Made by a program: the position numbers and the translations under genes. A stretch of DNA of 64,000 bases from Halosimplex litoreum (GTDB lineage Archaea; Halobacteriota; Halobacteria; Halobacteriales; Haloarculaceae), in NCBI RefSeq assembly GCF_016065055.1, contig NZ_CP065856.1, positions 3,099,836 through 3,163,835 on the forward strand, given 5' to 3'. The first letter of the stretch is position 1. The number at the start of each line of letters is the position of its first letter. The notes under the pieces are model-generated. The model searched no databases. It was not told where the DNA came from and was given only the letters and a program-made list of their open reading frames with translations. Shown one piece after another: positions 33,970 to 40,995 of the stretch.

Positions 33970-33993
33970 GACGAATGTTTATATGGATTCGTC
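33970..33993 (+). promoter_or_regulatory. TATA box embedded in a perfect 7-base inverted repeat (pilin promoter)
   Basis: GACGAAT at 33970-33976 and ATTCGTC at 33987-33993 are exact reverse complements enclosing GTTTATATGG, which holds the TATA box. A protein bound to the arms would cover the box and block TBP. A second dyad, TACTG/CAGTA at 33923-33945, lies about 30 bases upstream. The predicted transcript start is near 34006, about 105 bases before the pilin ATG. Confidence 0.55.
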
Positions 33994-34112
33994 AATATAC
34001 CGATCGGTAACGCGCGGTGGGGAACAGTCCGGGTGCGTACGGGTCGGCGGCTGGGGTCGCCGTCCCACAGGGGTGCTCGGGCGTCGTTCAGGCGCGCGTG
34101 GGGAAGACAAGC

Positions 34113-34592
34113 ATGAGAGAGTGCGACACATCGAGAGCCGTATCACCGGTCATCGGGGTCATCCTGATGGTCGCGATCACCGTCCTGCTGGCGGCGACGG
34201 CGGCGACGTTCTTCATGGGGTTCGAGGGGTCGCTGTCGGGGTCGCCCACCGTCGCGGTGCAGGGCGAGTTCGCCGTCGACAGCGGCGGGCACGAACTCGC
34301 CGTGGCGTTCACCGGCGGCGACGTCGTGGCCAGCGAGAACGTGAAGATACACGTCGCGAACGCAGGGTGTCGGGGCGTCGGGTCGGTCACCGACCGCTAC
34401 GACGTCGGCGAGCTCGGCGTCTCGGGGTCGTCGGTCGCCGCCGGGACGGACGCACAGGTGACCGTCGGGACCGTCTGTCCGACGGGGGCGAGCCAGCTGG
34501 ACCTCTCGCGGACGGAGGTGACCGTCTCGTGGCTCGAACCCGGTGCGACGAGCGGACAGGTGCTCTACCGCTGGCGCGGCCCCGCGGCCTGA
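34113..34592 (+). CDS. Type IV pilin-like (PilA/DUF1628 class) secreted subunit
   Basis: 159 aa from ATG 34113, which leaves a short charged n-region before the class III signal peptide 'SRAVSPVIGVILMVAITVLLAATAATFF'. Cleavage by the prepilin peptidase PibD should occur just before the hydrophobic stretch. The frame is open to GTG 34017, close to the predicted transcript start, so a 32-residue extension cannot be excluded. The mature domain is beta-rich, with two cysteines about 60 residues apart ('NAGCRG', 'GTVCPTG') that could form a disulphide. Function in adhesion or surface assembly is inferred from the signal. It is monocistronic, behind a palindromic promoter. Confidence 0.85.
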   Translation: MRECDTSRAVSPVIGVILMVAITVLLAATAATFFMGFEGSLSGSPTVAVQGEFAVDSGGHELAVAFTGGDVVASENVKIHVANAGCRGVGSVTDRYDVGELGVSGSSVAAGTDAQVTVGTVCPTGASQLDLSRTEVTVSWLEPGATSGQVLYRWRGPAA

Positions 34593-34619
34593 GTCCGCGG
34601 AGCGACCGCTCGGCATCGC

Positions 34620-35900
34620 TCACGGCCGGTCGCGCGCGAGCGCTAGAATCGTCTCCGTCAGCACGTCGACGCCGACGACCAGCGAGTCCTCGTCGACGTC
34701 GAACGTCGCGGTGTGGTGGCCGCCGGGGTGGTCGGTGCCGACGCCGACGTACGCCGCTCGCCCGCCCCGTTCCTGCACACGGTTCATCAGGAACGTGGCG
34801 TCTTCGCTCCCGCCGAGGTCGTCGTTTCGCAACACGGAGTCGACGCCCGTCGTCCGCCCCGCGATCGTCTCGACCACGTCGACGACGGCGTCGTCGCTCT
34901 CTCCCCCCGGCGCCTCGCCGTCGGGCGTCACCTCGACTTCGCAGTCGTGCATCGCCGCCGCGCCCTCGAGCACGGAGTGGGCCCGACCGCGCATGTACTC
35001 CATGAGTGCGGTCGTCTCCCCGCGGACTTCGCCCTCGATGTGGGCTTCCTCCGGGATCACGTTCGTCGCGCTCCCGCCGCCGACTGTCCCGGCGTTGACG
35101 CGCGTGACGCCGTCCTCGTGGCGGGGGATCGCGTAGAGGTTCTGGACGGCAGTGGCCATCGCCTGGACGGCGTTGCGCCCCGACGCCGGACGACCGCCGG
35201 CGTGGGCCGATTCGCCCGAGAAGTCCGCCCGGAACTGGTGGACCGCCAGGAACCCCTCGACCCCCGCGACCACCTCGCCGGTCGGGTGGTCGAGACCGAC
35301 GTGGACGGCCAGCAGGTAGTCCACGTCGTCGAGCAGCCCGCTCTCGGCCACCGGCTTCCCCCCGCCGACGGACTCCTCGGCGGGCTGGAACAGGACCTTC
35401 AGCGTCCCCGCGAAATCGCTGTCGGCGACCGCCTCCAGCACGCCCAGTCCGATGGTCGCGTGGGCGTCGTGCCCGCAGGCGTGCATCGCCCCCTCGTGTT
35501 CCGACCGGAAGCCCTCGCGGGCGGGGACGTGGTCGTCGTCGGTCGACTCCGCGCGCGGGAGCCCGTCGATGTCGACCCGCAGGGCGACCGTGGGGCCCGA
35601 ACCCCGTTCGAGGACCGCCGCGGCACCCGTGTAGCCGCCGCGCAGTCGCTCCAGCGTTTCGGGATTCGCCCCCACCTCCTCGGCCTGTCGGTACCACCGG
35701 TCCAGTTCCTCGTCGTCCGGGACCCCGATGCGCTCGCCCTCGGCCAGGACCTCGGGTCCGACGAGGACCTCGTCGACGTCTATCGGTTCGAGTTCGTCCA
35801 CGATCCGCGCGGTCGTCCAGAACTCCCGCCAGGCGGGCTCGGGCTTGCGGTGAAACTCACGGCGCAACTCGACGAGACGCTCGCGGCTCGGCTGACTCAT
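34620..35900 (-). CDS. M20 family amidohydrolase/peptidase
   Basis: 426 aa from ATG 35900 ('SQPSRERLVELRREFHRKPEPAW'); upstream in-frame residues to 35984 are not homologous. Metal-binding motifs of the IAA-amino-acid hydrolase/aminobenzoyl-glutamate group are present: 'HACGHDAHATIGLGVL' and 'FQPAEESVGGGKPVAESG', with the catalytic Glu pair in 'PAEE'. The dimerisation/lid domain ('FRADFSGESAHAGGRPASGRNAVQ') is intact, and the final His is in 'TDHPGGHHTATFDVDEDSL'. It hydrolyses N-acyl amino acids or similar amides in the cytoplasm; the substrate is not known. Downstream it converges with the pilin gene. Confidence 0.92.
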   Translation of the reverse strand: MSQPSRERLVELRREFHRKPEPAWREFWTTARIVDELEPIDVDEVLVGPEVLAEGERIGVPDDEELDRWYRQAEEVGANPETLERLRGGYTGAAAVLERGSGPTVALRVDIDGLPRAESTDDDHVPAREGFRSEHEGAMHACGHDAHATIGLGVLEAVADSDFAGTLKVLFQPAEESVGGGKPVAESGLLDDVDYLLAVHVGLDHPTGEVVAGVEGFLAVHQFRADFSGESAHAGGRPASGRNAVQAMATAVQNLYAIPRHEDGVTRVNAGTVGGGSATNVIPEEAHIEGEVRGETTALMEYMRGRAHSVLEGAAAMHDCEVEVTPDGEAPGGESDDAVVDVVETIAGRTTGVDSVLRNDDLGGSEDATFLMNRVQERGGRAAYVGVGTDHPGGHHTATFDVDEDSLVVGVDVLTETILALARDRP

Positions 35901-36297
35901 GGAGAGTGGTGGGCGCCGCGGGAAGGTGTCGGTTTCGGCGATCGGAAGCTGTCGGTCGAGGGACCTCGACGACGGGATCGGCAACCGCTAACAGCGTGAA
36001 AGTCCCGCCCGTGTCGGCTGACCGGCCAGTCTGTGCGGGTGGGACTGAAAGGGGCCGTGCGCTGCGGGAAGACGGGAGCAGCAAGCACTGGAACGAGCGA
36101 AGCGAGTGAAGGGCGCAGCAATCCCCTCGACCGCAGCGCACGGGGGCTTTCAGGCTGTTTGCGGTTCCGTACACGAGTGCTGTCGCGGTATCGGTGGCTG
36201 TTCAAGTGACTCTCACGCTGTTTGCGGTCCCGACGCTCCCCGCGGATGCGGTCGCTGTCGTAGGAATTACGTCAAAATCACCTCGAACGACTCGAAC
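35901..36297. repeat. Structured intergenic region C
   Basis: A 397-base gap without a gene. CTGAAAG and CGTGCGCTGCGG near 36044-36067 pair with CCGCAGCGCACG and CTTTCAG near 36130-36153, four unmatched bases separating the two arms on each side. An outer imperfect dyad begins GTCCCGCCCG near 36001 and returns as GCGGGTGGGAC near 36038. The apical part contains GAACGAGCGAAGCGAGTGA, an expanded form of the hairpin loop at 17687. Two copies of GCTGTTTGCGGT (near 36153 and 36216) and a GCGGTCGCTGTCG motif shared with region A follow. The M20 promoter should lie near 35920-35930. Confidence 0.65.
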
Positions 36298-36612
36298 TCA
36301 GCGGACCTGTTCGATCTCGGCTTCGACGTGGATGCGGTCGGGGTAGTCGTCGCCGGCGACCGAGCGGGCGAAGTCGTCGTGGCCGTGGACTTCGACGGTG
36401 CGGGTGTAGGCGGTGTACTGCCAGGGCTCGAAGCTCCCGCCGTCGGCCGCGAGGCGCTTGCTCTGTGGCACGCGGTGGTCCGTCGGCGGTTGCGGATGGG
36501 GCCCTTTCAGCTCCACGCCCTTGCGCTCGGCGGCTCCCTTGACTCCGTCGACGACGTCGTCGAGGAGCCGTCGATCGCCGCTCGTGAACGTGAGCTTCGT
36601 GACGAAGGGCAT
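36298..36612 (-). CDS. uS10/mL48-family protein (ribosomal protein S10-like)
   Basis: 104 aa from ATG 36612, with CTTATCC on the minus strand about 25 bases upstream. 'PFVTKLTFTSGDRRLLDDVVDGVKGAAERKGVELKGPHPQPPTDHRVPQSK' has the uS10 fold pattern: a beta strand, a long helix, then the 'GP-P-PT' turn and basic hairpin. The second half, 'YTRTVEVHGHDDFARSV', gives the remaining strand. Genuine S10 would be encoded in a translation operon; this one stands alone beside a Nudix gene, so it is a divergent paralogue. It might bind RNA or a ribosome, or act in anti-termination as NusE does in bacteria; that is inference. Confidence 0.8.
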   Translation of the reverse strand: MPFVTKLTFTSGDRRLLDDVVDGVKGAAERKGVELKGPHPQPPTDHRVPQSKRLAADGGSFEPWQYTAYTRTVEVHGHDDFARSVAGDDYPDRIHVEAEIEQVR

Positions 36613-36687
36613 GTCAGTTCGGTCGCCGGGCACCGGGATAAGCGATGCGTTTGCCCCCGAAACTTGTCAGAATATAGGGCGGTTTCG

Positions 36688-36715
36688 GGAGCGACGCTCC
36701 GATATTCACTTAAGG
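36688..36715 (+). promoter_or_regulatory. Promoter of the Nudix gene at 36738 with an upstream palindrome
   Basis: ACTTAAGG around 36708-36715 is centred about 26 bases before ATG 36738 and selects that start over ATG 36717. GGAGC-GAC-GCTCC at 36688-36700 is a perfect 5-base dyad just upstream, and AATAT/ATATT at 36671 and 36702 flank it. The dyad covers the BRE side of the promoter, so it is a candidate operator. Confidence 0.45.
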
Positions 36716-36737
36716 AGTGATAGAGTACTTAGTGGCA

Positions 36738-37193
36738 ATGATAGAGGCCACGAGCGCGGGAGCCATCCTCTTTCGCGATACGCGTGGCCGGCGGGAGTAC
36801 CTCCTCCTCAAGAGTCGCCCGGGCGACTGGGAGTTCCCGAAAGGGGGCGTCGAGGGCGAGGAGGAGCTCCAGCAGACCGCCATCCGCGAAGTGAAAGAGG
36901 AGGCCGGGATCGGCGATTTCCGGCTCTTGGACGGCTTCCGAGAGGACTACGACTACGTGTTCGAAGCCAACGGCAACACCATCCACAAGACCGTACACCT
37001 GTTCATCGCCCGCTCGTTCGAGGCGTCGGCGGAACTCTCCCACGAGCACCGCGACCTGCAGTGGCGCGACTACGAACAGGCCGTCAACACCGTCACGCAG
37101 GACGGCCCCCGCGAGATATTAGAAGAGGCCCACGAGTTCCTCGACGAGAAACTCGCCGAAGACGAGGACGACGAGGAGAAGGAAGCGGAGTGA
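36738..37193 (+). CDS. Nudix hydrolase, diadenosine tetraphosphatase (Ap4A) type
   Basis: 151 aa from ATG 36738, chosen by the promoter spacing. The canonical Nudix box is exact: 'GGVEGEEELQQTAIREVKEEAGI' with all four Glu and the Arg. 'SAGAILFRD' at the start and 'WEFPKGGVE' resemble asymmetric Ap4A hydrolases (PKG before the box), and 'KTVHLFIA' is typical of the same group. The last 25 residues are strongly acidic. The likely reaction is cleavage of Ap4A or related dinucleotides in stress or translation control. Divergent from the uS10-like gene, and both are associated with translation-linked functions. Confidence 0.9.
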   Translation: MIEATSAGAILFRDTRGRREYLLLKSRPGDWEFPKGGVEGEEELQQTAIREVKEEAGIGDFRLLDGFREDYDYVFEANGNTIHKTVHLFIARSFEASAELSHEHRDLQWRDYEQAVNTVTQDGPREILEEAHEFLDEKLAEDEDDEEKEAE

Positions 37194-37251
37194 CGGTCTC
37201 AGTCGTCGCCGCGATCTGAACGGAGAACGGGTCGCCCGGCCAAACGGGCGA

Positions 37252-37641
37252 TTATCCCTCGTAGAGCGACAGCACTCTCGGGAGTCTGTTGAACATCTTG
37301 ATCCCGAACGGCAGTCCGACGACGGAGAGACAGAGCAGATACGCCGCTCCGGTCCAGAGCAGGCTGGCCCACCATCCGACGAGGACGAAGTAAATCCCTC
37401 GGACGAGGATGCTGGAAGAGTTGCTGCTACTCCCGCCTATTTCGACTCTGTCGACATCGTCGTCGGTCTGCTTGAGCGTGAGCGCCTTCGGAACCACGTT
37501 CACTAGTTTTACGCCGACCGGAAGCCCCACGACGGTCAGACTGAACAGCCACGCCGCCGTCAGTAGGATACCAGTCGCCCACCAACCGATGGCGACGAAC
37601 CAGACCGCCCGGATAGCTATCGAGGGGCTATCGTCGGCCAT
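37252..37641 (-). CDS. YccF-type small membrane protein
   Basis: 129 aa. Two copies of a 45-residue unit each hold a membrane hairpin: 'IAIRAVWFVAIGWWATGILLTAAWLFSLTVVGLPVGVKLVNVVPKALTL' and 'ILVRGIYFVLVGWWASLLWTGAAYLLCLSVVGLPFGIKMFNRLPRVLSL'. The GWW and VGLP-G-K signatures identify the YccF (DUF307) family. Function is unknown. It overlaps the upstream PH-domain gene by one base (TGATG), so they are one operon. GC content and codon use in this pair are visibly lower than in the surrounding genes, hinting at a different history. Confidence 0.87.
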   Translation of the reverse strand: MADDSPSIAIRAVWFVAIGWWATGILLTAAWLFSLTVVGLPVGVKLVNVVPKALTLKQTDDDVDRVEIGGSSSNSSSILVRGIYFVLVGWWASLLWTGAAYLLCLSVVGLPFGIKMFNRLPRVLSLYEG

Positions 37642-38123
37642 CAGTCGTACTTCCGTTGCTCTTGGCGGATGGAATTGGCCACGTCCTGGTAATCGGGGAC
37701 GCCGCGCCAGACGATCTCGTCGTTACTCGCGGTCCGCAGGGTGAGCGAACCATGACCGACCAGCCGCTCGAAAATCGATTGGCTGGTGCTCAGACTGTTC
37801 AGGTCGGCAATCCGATACTCACGGCTCGCCTTCGACAGCAGCCCGATTTTCGCTTTCACTCGTTCGTCCGTGACTACGTACCGGGACTGTATCCGCGCGA
37901 GAACGACGTACGCGAAGATACCTCCCCCAACGAGAATTCCACCGGCGGCGGCGTCTCCGCCGAGCCCTGCGAGTAGTACGAACGCCCCGAGAGCGATCTG
38001 TTTCCACCAGAGTGCCCAGCTCGGCCGTCGGTTCTGATGTGCCGACTCGCCCTGCATGAGGTCGATACCGTCCGTATCAGCCTGATGCTGTACATTCTCA
38101 CCTGCCGTAGTAGTATTACCCAT
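37641..38123 (-). CDS. Membrane protein with bacterial PH (bPH2-like) domain
   Basis: 160 aa from ATG 38123. Residues 1-35 are polar, two hydrophobic helices follow ('IALGAFVLLAGLGGDAAAGGILVGGGIFAYVVLA', 42-75), then a PH-like domain: 'QSRYVVTDERVKAKIGLLSKASREYRIADLNSLSTSQSIFERLVGHGSLTLRTAS'. The 'Y-VTDERV' and 'DL-S-STSQS-FERL-G-G-L-L' pattern is typical of the DUF304/bPH2 group. These proteins often accompany YccF or SHOCT proteins; the role is unknown. It is lower in GC than its neighbours. First gene of a two-gene operon with YccF. GTTAAATC just upstream is a possible TATA box. Confidence 0.82.
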   Translation of the reverse strand: MGNTTTAGENVQHQADTDGIDLMQGESAHQNRRPSWALWWKQIALGAFVLLAGLGGDAAAGGILVGGGIFAYVVLARIQSRYVVTDERVKAKIGLLSKASREYRIADLNSLSTSQSIFERLVGHGSLTLRTASNDEIVWRGVPDYQDVANSIRQEQRKYD

Positions 38124-38338
38124 ACATCAGGTCCACACAGTTAAATCAACAAAAATCTATTGGATCACAGACAATACGGCCGTCCTCGTTCGTCAGGCTG
38201 CTTCCGATCAGTGATCAGTCGATATCGTACTGGATATACGTTTCATACACCAACTGTGAGGGGGCTGGAAATCGAACGACGTCGGGATCCGAATTGGACC
38301 GCTGGAGCCATGTCGGTCGGGCGCGTTCGGTCCCTATC

Positions 38339-39397
38339 GTGAGCGAGTTTACGTTCGAACTCACCGTCTGTCAGTGGGCCGAACGGGAGTGGCCGCCGGC
38401 CGGAGGCGGCCCCGAAGTCGGAGACGACGACCGGACTGCCGTCGTCGCCCGACAGATCGGGACCAAACGGCGTCGGTGGGACACCGTCGTCGTCGAGTGC
38501 GACCCCGAGGGACTGCGCCGGCGGGCGAACTTCGGGCTCGCCGAACTCGGCTCGGATCTCCTGCACGTCGTGCGCAACGCGCCCGCCGAGTGGACCTGGT
38601 ACCGCGACGCGCTGCCCGACCCCGGCTACTCCTGGCGCTACGTCCGCGAGGCGATCCACGAGGCGGCCGACCGCGGCGTCGTCGAGACGCGTCGGCTGTC
38701 GAACAACCGGATCGAGATCCGACGCAAGTGGGCCTATCCCGACTGGGTCGAGCGGATCGTCGCCGTCGAGAACAAGCCGGACCTGGACGCCAGCGCCGCC
38801 CGCGCGCTCGGCCCGCAACTGGAACGGGACGTGGCGCTCTCGCTCGCCGACGAGGTGTGGGTCGCCACGACCGAAACCGGCGAGACCGTCGAGCCGGCGC
38901 TGATCGAGGACGTACCGGTCGAAGCGGGGGTCCTCACGGTCGACGCGGCGGGCGAGGCCGACGTATCCTGGCACCCACGGTCGCTCGCGGTCGACGACCC
39001 CGGTACTCGGATCCTCGAACGCCCCTCCGGCGGCGACCGCGACGCTTCGGCCGCCCGCTTCGAGTACGTCGACCCCGAGTGGAAGGCCGACAAGCGGCTC
39101 GAACTCGCCGAGCGCGCGTACGGCCGCGGCTGGCGCGCCTACGCCGACACGATGCGCCCCGACTGCCGCCACTTTCGGCTCACCGACGAGTCGGCGGGCT
39201 TTCTCCCCTACTGCGCCGCGAAGGACTGTCACCCGACCGCCGGCGAGTGTTCCGGGTCCTGTGGCGAGTTCGAGCCGGAACCGCCGGTGTGGCGCTCGGG
39301 CGACTGGCCCATCTCGGGCGGACCCGGCAAAGGGGTCAAGCGACTGCTGGACCGGCAGCGACGGCGTCTGCGACCCGGGCTGGACGAGGAAGCGTAG
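38339..39397 (+). CDS. DUF5787 protein; possible FeS or zinc nuclease with PD-(D/E)XK-like motifs
   Basis: 352 aa from GTG 38339 ('SEFTFELTVCQWAEREW'). A short N-terminal strand carries C11, and D48-x4-E53 ('WDTVVVECD') could be the first acidic motif of a restriction-endonuclease fold. Residues about 65-130 look like a winged helix, and E144-x-K146 ('IVAVENKPDLD') follow D135. The C-terminus carries C276, C292, C297, C304 and C308. An N-terminal cysteine plus a C-terminal cysteine cluster around an ExK core is the plan of Cas4/AddB-type FeS nucleases. The family name DUF5787 is from recall; the nuclease idea is inference. Lone gene between the PH/YccF operon and small conserved genes. Confidence 0.8.
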   Translation: MSEFTFELTVCQWAEREWPPAGGGPEVGDDDRTAVVARQIGTKRRRWDTVVVECDPEGLRRRANFGLAELGSDLLHVVRNAPAEWTWYRDALPDPGYSWRYVREAIHEAADRGVVETRRLSNNRIEIRRKWAYPDWVERIVAVENKPDLDASAARALGPQLERDVALSLADEVWVATTETGETVEPALIEDVPVEAGVLTVDAAGEADVSWHPRSLAVDDPGTRILERPSGGDRDASAARFEYVDPEWKADKRLELAERAYGRGWRAYADTMRPDCRHFRLTDESAGFLPYCAAKDCHPTAGECSGSCGEFEPEPPVWRSGDWPISGGPGKGVKRLLDRQRRRLRPGLDEEA

Positions 39398-39458
39398 CGG
39401 CCCCGGGCGGACGGCGCCGGTTCGCACCTCCGGTCCGTCGCCATCGCCGTCGCCGCTC

Positions 39459-39782
39459 TCAGTCGTCCTCGAACCCGAAGACCCGTCGCAACTCGAACTC
39501 GATGCGGTCGACGAACTCCTCGAGAACGGCGTCGAACCGCTCGTCGTCGACGGGTACCTCGCCCGCCCGCTCGCGCGGGTTCTCCGGGAGTTCGACCCGG
39601 AATCGGCCGTCCCCTTCGTAGAACGGCTCGCTCCCGTCGAGGACGCGACGGTCGATCGCTTTGAGCAGCGTCGAGTCGTAGCGACCGTGGAAGTGCTGGT
39701 AGGCGTTCTTGTAGGCGGTCTGTAGCTCGTTCATGTAGTGGACGTACTTGTCCTCGAACTTCTCCGGGTCGAACGCCGTCAT
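39459..39782 (-). CDS. DUF5783 family small haloarchaeal protein
   Basis: 107 aa from ATG 39782, with GTTTACC about 27 bases upstream on the minus strand. 'FDPEKFEDKYVHYMNELQTAYKNAYQHFHGRYDSTLLKAIDRRVL' and 'SEPFYEGDGRFRVELPENP' are the strongly conserved parts of this haloarchaea-restricted family. It is a soluble, helical, acidic protein without cysteines. Function unknown. It stands alone, with its own promoter, next to another conserved small protein. Confidence 0.83.
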   Translation of the reverse strand: MTAFDPEKFEDKYVHYMNELQTAYKNAYQHFHGRYDSTLLKAIDRRVLDGSEPFYEGDGRFRVELPENPRERAGEVPVDDERFDAVLEEFVDRIEFELRRVFGFEDD

Positions 39783-39846
39783 CGCCAGTCGGTACGACCG
39801 GGGGCCGGTAAACGACTCCGTTCGACGCCGGTCGTCGCCGGTCCGC

Positions 39847-40341
39847 TCAGTCGTCCCCGTCGTCGCGCCGTTGCACTTCCAGCGCGTCGCGCTCGACGGC
39901 CAGCCGGTAGGTCGGGACGGTCTTCTGGACGCGCTCGACGACGCCCTTCTCGGTGAGCGAGCGCAGCGCCGACCGGACCTCGTCGACTGCGGGGTCGCGA
40001 CCGGTGTCGCGCAGATCGTGCAGGGTCGCGACGACGCTCTGGGGTTCGTCGTCGTGGTCGGGGAGGACGTCGATCGCCGCGGCCTGCAGCGCGGGGACGG
40101 TGACGGCTTGCTCGTCGATCTCGCCCTCGACCTGGTCGCCGACGAGGTCGTTGGCCTCCGGCGTGGCGCAGATGAGGCTGTCCTCGTCGCGGTAGTAGTA
40201 GTCTTTCAGTTCGGATTCGAGGTACTGGTGGACGTCGCTCCCGCTGTCCATGTCCCACTGGGCCTGGAGATCGGCGTTTTTCGTCGGCTGGAGCGCCACC
40301 ACGTCCGCGAGTCGCTCGCGGGCCTCGTCCGATAGCGTCAT
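39847..40341 (-). CDS. DUF5797-type winged-helix protein
   Basis: 164 aa from ATG 40341, with GATTAATA about 26 bases upstream on the minus strand, a good TATA box. The N-terminus, 'SDEARERLADVVALQPTKNADLQAQWDMDSGSDVHQYLESELKDYYYRDEDSLICAT', and the C-terminus, 'EVRSALRSLTEKGVVERVQKTVPTYRLA', each look like winged-helix units. This fits the haloarchaeal DUF5797 family (name from recall). It is probably a DNA-binding regulator. No ligand domain or metal-binding motif is visible. Confidence 0.8.
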   Translation of the reverse strand: MTLSDEARERLADVVALQPTKNADLQAQWDMDSGSDVHQYLESELKDYYYRDEDSLICATPEANDLVGDQVEGEIDEQAVTVPALQAAAIDVLPDHDDEPQSVVATLHDLRDTGRDPAVDEVRSALRSLTEKGVVERVQKTVPTYRLAVERDALEVQRRDDGDD

Positions 40342-40404
40342 TCGTCCGAGCGTAGGTTCACCGGGTTATTAATCCGTGTTGCTTGCCGGACGACGACGCA
40401 TCGT

Positions 40405-40995
40405 TCACAGGTCGCCGAGCGTCCCGGCCACGTCCGCCCAGTGGCTGCCCTTCCAGAAGTGCTGGCCGCAGTTTCGACAGCGCCAGACCGTCTCCTCGTG
40501 GGTCTCGGGGGCGTAGTCGGGCGTCGGCTCGGTCCGGTCGACGCGTTCGAGCGGGCCGTTACAGGCCGAACAGCGCGCCGGCTCGTCGGCCAGTTCGAGG
40601 TCGAACCCCGACCGGCGCAGTTCCAGGAGCTGCTCGGTCACCTCCCGCGTCGAGAGCAGTTGCGAGCGCTCGGCGCGAGCCGCCAGCTCGCGATCGCGAG
40701 TCACCAGCACCCGCCCTTCGGTGTGGGCGAGCGCCAGCACGTCGTCGTCGGCCTCGATACCGCGCTCGCCCGCGTAGGCGGCGTCGTACCCGCACATCCG
40801 CAGGTACGTCGCCAGCTTCCCGAGCATCGTGTCGAGCAACAGCGCCGTCTCGCCGGCCGGTTCCTGCGGGAGGTCGTCGCGGTCGTCGGCGTCGCGGCGG
40901 CCGCTGTGGCCCCCATCTCCGACCGCCTCGGCGGCCACAGTGGTTCCCCCGCGGTCGCTCGCGCGCTCGTCGGTGTCGGACTGGTCGCCGGTCAT
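40405..40995 (-). CDS. Mut7-C RNase domain protein (PIN-like fold plus zinc ribbon)
   Basis: 196 aa from ATG 40995, overlapping the PolX stop as ATGA; the frame upstream of it is shadow sequence. After about 50 polar residues comes 'ALLLDTMLGKLATYLRMCGYDAAYAGERGIEADDDVLALAHTEGRVLVTRDRELAARA', a Mut7-C/DUF82 PIN-like core with Asp residues at the expected places (LLLD, DDD, TRD). The C-terminal zinc ribbon is CSAC and CRNC-GQHFWKGSHW. These proteins are predicted ribonucleases. It is the last gene of the operon DUF5788-polX-mut7C. Confidence 0.9.
   Translation of the reverse strand: MTGDQSDTDERASDRGGTTVAAEAVGDGGHSGRRDADDRDDLPQEPAGETALLLDTMLGKLATYLRMCGYDAAYAGERGIEADDDVLALAHTEGRVLVTRDRELAARAERSQLLSTREVTEQLLELRRSGFDLELADEPARCSACNGPLERVDRTEPTPDYAPETHEETVWRCRNCGQHFWKGSHWADVAGTLGDL

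Noticed and set aside
34017-34112. Pilin start at GTG 34017
   Set aside because: It would put 32 extra residues before a class III signal peptide, whose leader is normally short; not fully excluded, since the GTG lies near the predicted transcript start.
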